Part shown: positions 59,717 to 64,000 of the stretch, one piece after another
Layout: the number at the start of each line of letters is the position of its first letter
Numbering within the stretch: position 1 is the first letter of the stretch
Source of the DNA: Mesoflavibacter sp037029465
Lineage (GTDB): Bacteria; Bacteroidota; Bacteroidia; Flavobacteriales; Flavobacteriaceae
DNA length: 64,000 bases
NCBI RefSeq assembly: GCF_037029465.1
Contig: NZ_JAYMEM010000006.1
Span: forward strand, 62,001 to 126,000
Direction: 5' to 3'
Position numbers and translations under genes: made by a program
Notes under the pieces: generated by a model
Seen by the model: only the letters and a program-made list of their open reading frames with translations
Databases searched by the model: none
What the model was told of the DNA's origin: nothing

Positions 59717-59986
59717 ATGTATTTATCAAAAGAAAAAAAAGAAGAAATCTTCTCAAAACACGGTAAAGGAGCAAACGATACTGGTTCTGCAGAAGGACAA
59801 ATTGCGTTATTCACTTACAGAATTAACCACTTAACAGAACACTTAAAAAAGAATCGTAAAGATTTTAACTCAGAGCGTTCTCTTGTAAAAATGGTAGGTA
59901 AGCGTCGTGCGCTTTTAGACTATTTAACTAAGAAAGATATCATGAGATATCGTGCAATAGTGAAAGAATTAGGATTAAGAAAATAA
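59717..59986 (+). CDS. rpsO: 30S ribosomal protein S15
   Basis: 89 residues from MYLSKEKKEEIFSKHG, exactly the S15 family length; it contains the rRNA-binding block HLKKNRKDFNSERSLVKMVGKRRALLDYL. An upstream in-frame start at 59660 falls inside the promoter and can be rejected. It is the first of an rpsO-pnp pair, a gene order conserved widely in bacteria. A terminator separates the two genes here. Confidence 0.98.
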   Translation: MYLSKEKKEEIFSKHGKGANDTGSAEGQIALFTYRINHLTEHLKKNRKDFNSERSLVKMVGKRRALLDYLTKKDIMRYRAIVKELGLRK

Positions 59987-59988
59987 TT

Positions 59989-60015
59989 AAAAAGAGGCTT
60001 CGCGCCTCTTTTTTT
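59989..60015 (+). terminator. Intrinsic terminator after rpsO
   Basis: AAAAAGAGGC / GCCTCTTTTT stem with a TTCGC loop, then further Ts. It begins three bases after the rpsO stop. The 128 bases to pnp also hold a short inverted repeat ACTCG / CGAGT (60025-60041). Confidence 0.82.
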
Positions 60016-60143
60016 CATTATATAACTCGCTTTCGAACGAGTATAACTATCGGAATTGAAGAAGCTAATTATAGTTTTTCATTGGTCACACAACAACTAC
60101 ACAACAACACAACGACCATTGTTTAATTAGAATTAAAAAATTT

Positions 60144-62369
60144 ATGATTCCAAAAACTTACAAAGAGGTCATTGACCTTGGGGACGGTAGAGAAATATCT
60201 ATCGAAACCGGAAAACTTGCAAAACAGGCTCATGGTTCTGTTGTTGTGCAATCAGGAAAATGTATGTTACTATGTACAGTTGTTTCCAACTATAAAGCTG
60301 CAGACGTAGACTTCTTACCATTAACAGTAGATTACCGTGAGAAATTTGCTGCTGCTGGTCGTTATCCTGGTGGTTTCTTTAAGAGAGAAGCAAGACCAAG
60401 CGACGGAGAAGTTTTAACTATGCGTCTTGTAGACCGTGTTTTACGTCCATTATTCCCAAAAGATTACCACAGCGAAACTCAGGTAATGATTCAATTAATG
60501 TCTCATGATCCAGAAGTTATGCCGGATGCTATGGCTGGTTTAGCTGCATCTGCTGCTATACAATTGTCAGACATTCCTTTTGAAACTCCAATCTCAGAAG
60601 TAAGAGTTGGACGTATTAATGGAGAATTTATCATTAACCCAACATTATCGCAATTAGCAGAATCTGATATCGACATGATGATTGGAGCATCTGCAGACTC
60701 AGTAATGATGGTTGAAGGTGAAATGGATGAGATTTCTGAAGAAGAAATGACAGAAGCTATCAAAGCTGCTCATGAAGCTATCAAAGTGCAATGTGAAGCG
60801 CAAGTAAAATTAGCTGAAGCTTTTGGTAAAAAAGAAACTAGAGAATACGAACCAGAAAGAGCAGATGAAGATTTAGCTAAAAAGATCCACGATATGGCAT
60901 ACGACAAAGTATATGCTGTAGCAAAAGCAGGATCTTCTAAGCACGAACGTGGTGCGGCATTTGCTGAAATTAAAGAAGAAATAATAGCATCTTTCTCTGA
61001 AGAAGAAGTTGAAGATTTTGGTGATTTAATTTCAAAATATTACAGTAAAGCAGAAAAAGCTGCTGTACGTGACTTAACTTTAAACGAAGGATTACGTTTA
61101 GATGGTCGTAAAACAACCGAGATTAGACCAATTTGGTGTGAGGTAGATTATTTACCATCAACACACGGTTCTTCTATCTTTACACGTGGAGAAACTCAAG
61201 CATTAGCAACCGTTACTTTAGGTACAAGTAGAGAAGCTAATCAAATAGACATGCCATCTTTTGAAGGTGAAGAGCGTTTCTATTTACACTATAACTTCCC
61301 TCCATTTTCAACAGGTGAAGCAAGACCAATTAGAGGTACTTCTAGACGTGAAGTTGGACATGGTAACTTAGCGCAACGTGCTTTAAAAGGTATGGTACCA
61401 GAAGATTGTCCTTATACAGTACGTGTAGTATCAGAAGTGTTAGAATCTAACGGTTCTTCTTCTATGGCAACAGTTTGTGCTGGTACTATGGCGCTTATGG
61501 ATGCTGGTGTACAATTAAAAAAGCCTGTTTCTGGTATTGCAATGGGATTAATCACCGATACAGAATCTGGTAAATACGCTGTATTATCTGATATATTAGG
61601 TGATGAAGATCACTTAGGAGATATGGACTTTAAAGTAACTGGTACCGAAGATGGTATTACAGCTTGCCAAATGGATATTAAAGTAAAAGGATTATCATAT
61701 GAGATTTTAGTAAATGCACTAAAACAAGCTCGTGAGGGTCGTTTACATATCTTAAGCAAATTAACAGATACTATTTCTGAACCAAATGCAGACGTTAAAG
61801 ATCACGCACCAAAAATGGTAACAAGACGTATTCCTAACGAGTTTATCGGAGCACTTATTGGTCCTGGCGGAAAGAATATTCAAGAATTACAAAAAGAAAC
61901 AGAAACAACCATCGTTATCAATGAAGATCCTGTTACTGAAGAAGGGATTGTTGAAATCTTAGGTGTTGGTTCACAAGGTATAGATGCCGTTTTAGCTCGT
62001 ATTGACGCCATGTTATTCAAACCAGAAGTTGGTAGTATTTACGAAGTTAAAGTAATTAAAATGTTAGATTTTGGAGCTGTAGTAGAATATACTGAAGCAC
62101 CAGGAAACGAAGTTCTATTACACGTAAGCGAATTAGCTTGGGAACGCACAGAAAACGTATCTGATGTTGTAAACATGGGAGATGTTTTTGATGTAAAATA
62201 CTTTGGAGTAGACCCAAGAACTAAAAAAGATAAAGTGTCTAGAAAAGCACTTTTACCAAAACCTGAAGGTTGGCAAGACAGACCAAAACGTGATAATAAT
62301 AAAGGTGGAAATCGTGATCGTAATAACAAACGAGATGACAGAAAACCTAGAAATGATAAAAGAGATTAA
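60144..62369 (+). CDS. pnp: Polyribonucleotide nucleotidyltransferase
   Basis: Phosphorolytic 3-prime exonuclease of mRNA decay. 741 residues: two RNase PH domains (about 1-215 and 310-540) joined by a helical linker, a KH domain with the GXXG loop IGPGGKN (about 570-630), and an S1 domain (about 636-705) followed by a disordered, Asp-, Asn-, Lys- and Arg-rich tail (GGNRDRNNKRDDRKPRNDK). The symbol and neighbourhood (after rpsO) are as usual. The palindrome in the leader (60025-60041) could be part of autogenous control, which is known for pnp elsewhere but not shown here. Confidence 0.97.
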   Translation: MIPKTYKEVIDLGDGREISIETGKLAKQAHGSVVVQSGKCMLLCTVVSNYKAADVDFLPLTVDYREKFAAAGRYPGGFFKREARPSDGEVLTMRLVDRVLRPLFPKDYHSETQVMIQLMSHDPEVMPDAMAGLAASAAIQLSDIPFETPISEVRVGRINGEFIINPTLSQLAESDIDMMIGASADSVMMVEGEMDEISEEEMTEAIKAAHEAIKVQCEAQVKLAEAFGKKETREYEPERADEDLAKKIHDMAYDKVYAVAKAGSSKHERGAAFAEIKEEIIASFSEEEVEDFGDLISKYYSKAEKAAVRDLTLNEGLRLDGRKTTEIRPIWCEVDYLPSTHGSSIFTRGETQALATVTLGTSREANQIDMPSFEGEERFYLHYNFPPFSTGEARPIRGTSRREVGHGNLAQRALKGMVPEDCPYTVRVVSEVLESNGSSSMATVCAGTMALMDAGVQLKKPVSGIAMGLITDTESGKYAVLSDILGDEDHLGDMDFKVTGTEDGITACQMDIKVKGLSYEILVNALKQAREGRLHILSKLTDTISEPNADVKDHAPKMVTRRIPNEFIGALIGPGGKNIQELQKETETTIVINEDPVTEEGIVEILGVGSQGIDAVLARIDAMLFKPEVGSIYEVKVIKMLDFGAVVEYTEAPGNEVLLHVSELAWERTENVSDVVNMGDVFDVKYFGVDPRTKKDKVSRKALLPKPEGWQDRPKRDNNKGGNRDRNNKRDDRKPRNDKRD

Positions 62370-62391
62370 TTCTTTTAATTAATAATTTTAG

Positions 62392-62423
62392 AAAAAGCCT
62401 ATCTAACCGATAGGCTTTTTTTT
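62392..62423 (+). terminator. Intrinsic terminator of pnp
   Basis: AAAAAGCCTATC / GATAGGCTTTTT stem with a TAAC-type loop and a long T run. Confidence 0.9.
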
Positions 62424-62441
62424 GGCATAAACCATATTTTT

Positions 62442-62479
62442 AACTGACAAAACCTCACTTTTCCGACAGTCTGTCAGTT
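62442..62479. promoter_or_regulatory. Palindrome GACAGTCTGTC and nested inverted repeat
   Basis: An 11-base perfect palindrome (62465-62475) within the near-palindrome CCGACAGTCTGTCAG, and an outer inverted repeat AACTGACA / TGTCAGTT (62442-62449, 62472-62479) followed by Ts. It lies in the 240 bases between the pnp terminator and proC. It resembles a TetR-type operator, but it could also be a second terminator. Confidence 0.45.
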
Positions 62480-62664
62480 TTTATTTTTGTTGATTTTTCA
62501 AAATACACTAAGGATTTTATTCAATAATTGAGAAACCTTCAAACTTTATAAAGATAATTTTCATATATAACAATTCTCAAAATTAATTCCTTTTTTCGGG
62601 TGTTCCGTACAATCCTTGTGCAATAAAGAGTGTATAATATTTAAAACCAACACTTTAAAAAAAC

Positions 62665-63471
62665 ATGAAAGTATTAGTTATTGGAGCAGGAAATATGGGA
62701 TTAACATACTCTGAAGGTATGGCAAGTTCGCCACTTTTAGGTAAGCATAATCTTAAGATATATGATACTGATCCAAAAAAAATCGAAACTTTAAGTAAAG
62801 AGCCTCATTTTGATGTGTATGATAATTTAGACGACTGTCTACCAAAAGCAGATATCGTTTTTGTAGCTGTAAAGCCATATCATAGTGAAGACTTATTTAA
62901 AGAAATGAAGTCGAAAATGAACAGCCAACAAATTGTTGTGTCGTTGATGGCTGGTGTAACTATAGACACTATTAAGGAACAATTAGACGCTAAAAAAGTA
63001 GTAAGAGCAATGCCCAACTTACCCGCAAAAGTTGGTAAAGGAGTAACTTCTTACACAGAATCTGAAGCTGTTTCTAAAATTGAGTTAATCATGGTTAGAA
63101 ACCTTTTAGATACTACAGGTACTTCTATACATGTTAATACCGAAAAATTTATCGATGCTTCTACTGGTATTTCTGGTAGTGGACCAGCATATGTATTTTA
63201 TTTTATGCAGTCTATGTTAGAAGCCGCATTAAAAATGGGCTTCTCTGATTACGATTCTAAAGTATTAGTAAGTAATACTTTTGAAGGCGCTATAGAACTT
63301 TTTAATCAATCTGATTTATCACCAAAATCTTGGATAAACAGAGTTGCTTCAAAAGGAGGAACAACACAAGCCGCTATAGATAGCATGGAAGATAATAATG
63401 TAAAACAGTTAATACAAGATGCTGCATATGCTGCTTTTGATAGAGCTGTAGAATTAGGAAAAGACAAATAA
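62665..63471 (+). CDS. proC: Pyrroline-5-carboxylate reductase
   Basis: Last step of proline synthesis. 268 residues: N-terminal Rossmann fold with GAGNMGLTYSEG (7-18), AVKPYHSED, MAGVTIDTIKE, the RAMPNLPAKVG motif, and a C-terminal helical dimer domain with GISGSGPAYVFYF and ASKGGTTQAAI. It precedes proB by one base, so the pathway genes are co-transcribed; proA is expected next, outside the window. Confidence 0.97.
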   Translation: MKVLVIGAGNMGLTYSEGMASSPLLGKHNLKIYDTDPKKIETLSKEPHFDVYDNLDDCLPKADIVFVAVKPYHSEDLFKEMKSKMNSQQIVVSLMAGVTIDTIKEQLDAKKVVRAMPNLPAKVGKGVTSYTESEAVSKIELIMVRNLLDTTGTSIHVNTEKFIDASTGISGSGPAYVFYFMQSMLEAALKMGFSDYDSKVLVSNTFEGAIELFNQSDLSPKSWINRVASKGGTTQAAIDSMEDNNVKQLIQDAAYAAFDRAVELGKDK

Positions 63472-63472
63472 A

Positions 63473-64000
63473 ATGGAAGACGATATTAAAAAGATTGTAG
63501 TTAAAGTAGGTACCAACGTACTTACCAATAAAGACAACAGAATTTTAGGTCCAGTATTAAGAGAATTGGTGCGTCAAATCTCTGTTTTAAATGAAAGAGA
63601 TATAGATGTAGTTTTAGTATCATCAGGATCAGCAATTGCTGGTAAAGAGGTATTAGGAGAAATTAAAGCAACGGATAAATCTACACGACGTCAAATTTAT
63701 TCTTCAGTTGGACAACCACGATTAATGCGTCATTACTATAGCATTTTTCATGATTATGGTATGCGTTGCGCTCAGGTTTTAGCAACCAAAAGAGATTTTG
63801 ACGCTGGTAAACACCGCGAAAATATGATTAATTGTTATCAAGGCTTATTAGCCGAAGGTGTTACACCAATTGCTAATGAGGATGATGCTGTTTCACTAAG
63901 CATGTCTATGTTTTCAGATAATGATGAATTAGCAAGTTTAGTTGCAGAATTGATTGATGCTGATAGATTAATTATTTTATCAGATACCGATGGATTATAT
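63473..64000 (+). CDS. proB: Glutamate 5-kinase (partial, cut by window end)
   Basis: First step of proline synthesis, phosphorylation of glutamate. The first 176 codons are in the window. The amino acid kinase fold is evident from IVVKVGTNVLT (8-18), VLVSSGSAIAGKE, and the substrate region ANEDDAVSLSMSMFSDNDELASL. ATP-binding residues IILSDTDGLY are at the window edge. Bacteroidota ProB proteins are often short, without the PUA domain; that part lies beyond the window. It begins one base after the proC stop. Confidence 0.93.
   Translation, partial: MEDDIKKIVVKVGTNVLTNKDNRILGPVLRELVRQISVLNERDIDVVLVSSGSAIAGKEVLGEIKATDKSTRRQIYSSVGQPRLMRHYYSIFHDYGMRCAQVLATKRDFDAGKHRENMINCYQGLLAEGVTPIANEDDAVSLSMSMFSDNDELASLVAELIDADRLIILSDTDGLY

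Noticed and set aside
59660..59986. Extended S15 start
   Set aside because: The added residues come from the promoter and leader; S15 is 89 aa from 59717.
60025..60041. ACTCG/CGAGT inverted repeat as a pnp RNase III site
   Set aside because: The stem has only five pairs; too weak to claim without comparative support.

Overview
The window is one contiguous, gene-dense stretch of an AT-rich chromosome from a member of the Bacteroidota, most likely family Flavobacteriaceae. Evidence: GldA and PorT/SprT homologues (gliding and type IX secretion), a lipoprotein-type Omp85 protein (TamL-like), methionine synthase split into two genes, an AccD without zinc-ribbon cysteines, P-II/AmtB next to GltBD, and promoters of the Bacteroidota type (TTTG near -33, TAnnTTTG near -7) with little Shine-Dalgarno signal. 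I saw no prophage, CRISPR array, tRNA or rRNA.

Layout. 1-2.2 kb: partial membrane protein, dtd, rsgA and a small secreted protein. 2.2-6.4 kb: minus-strand aromatic amino acid operon pheA - aminotransferase - tyrA - DAHP synthase/chorismate mutase, preceded by a 25-residue aromatic-rich leader peptide and a terminator that abuts the pheA start codon. 6.4-9.5 kb: gldA, an adhesin-like lipoprotein and a PagL-like outer-membrane protein. 9.5-19.5 kb: a minus-strand methionine/cysteine operon (metY, metX, cysE, cysM, metH-N, a four-helix-bundle insertion gene, metH-C, metF) headed by a SAM-I riboswitch. 19.5-25.7 kb: a helical-repeat protein divergent from leuACDB. 25.7-32.9 kb: minus-strand ilvD-B-N-C-A with an Ile-rich leader peptide and terminator. 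33-41 kb: gltBD divergent from glnK-amtB. 41-48.4 kb: ppc, metK behind a SAM-II-like riboswitch, rsmG, a fatty acid desaturase and an aspartate-type aminotransferase. 48.4-64 kb: TrkH/TrkA potassium uptake, menaquinone methyltransferase, PorT, an RNA methyltransferase, TamL-like protein, aldolase, accD, a lipoprotein deformylase, rpsO, pnp, proC and a partial proB.

How the genes work together. The theme is amino acid and nitrogen assimilation. GltBD, AmtB and P-II bring in ammonium; separate operons make Phe/Tyr, Leu, Ile/Val and Met/Cys. Each biosynthetic operon shows its own RNA- or DNA-level switch: two leader-peptide attenuators (Phe/Tyr and Ile/Val), two SAM riboswitches of different classes (met operon and metK), a 14-base element shared by leuA and ilvD, and paired CCCTA-N7-TAGGG palindromes before glnK-amtB.

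The most unusual features are the aromatic attenuator, and metH-C, which carries an in-frame DUF559 endonuclease-like domain plus a second in-frame palindromic repeat and sits beside a four-helix-bundle gene flanked by inverted repeats. Three dispersed copies of a variable-core intergenic repeat also occur.
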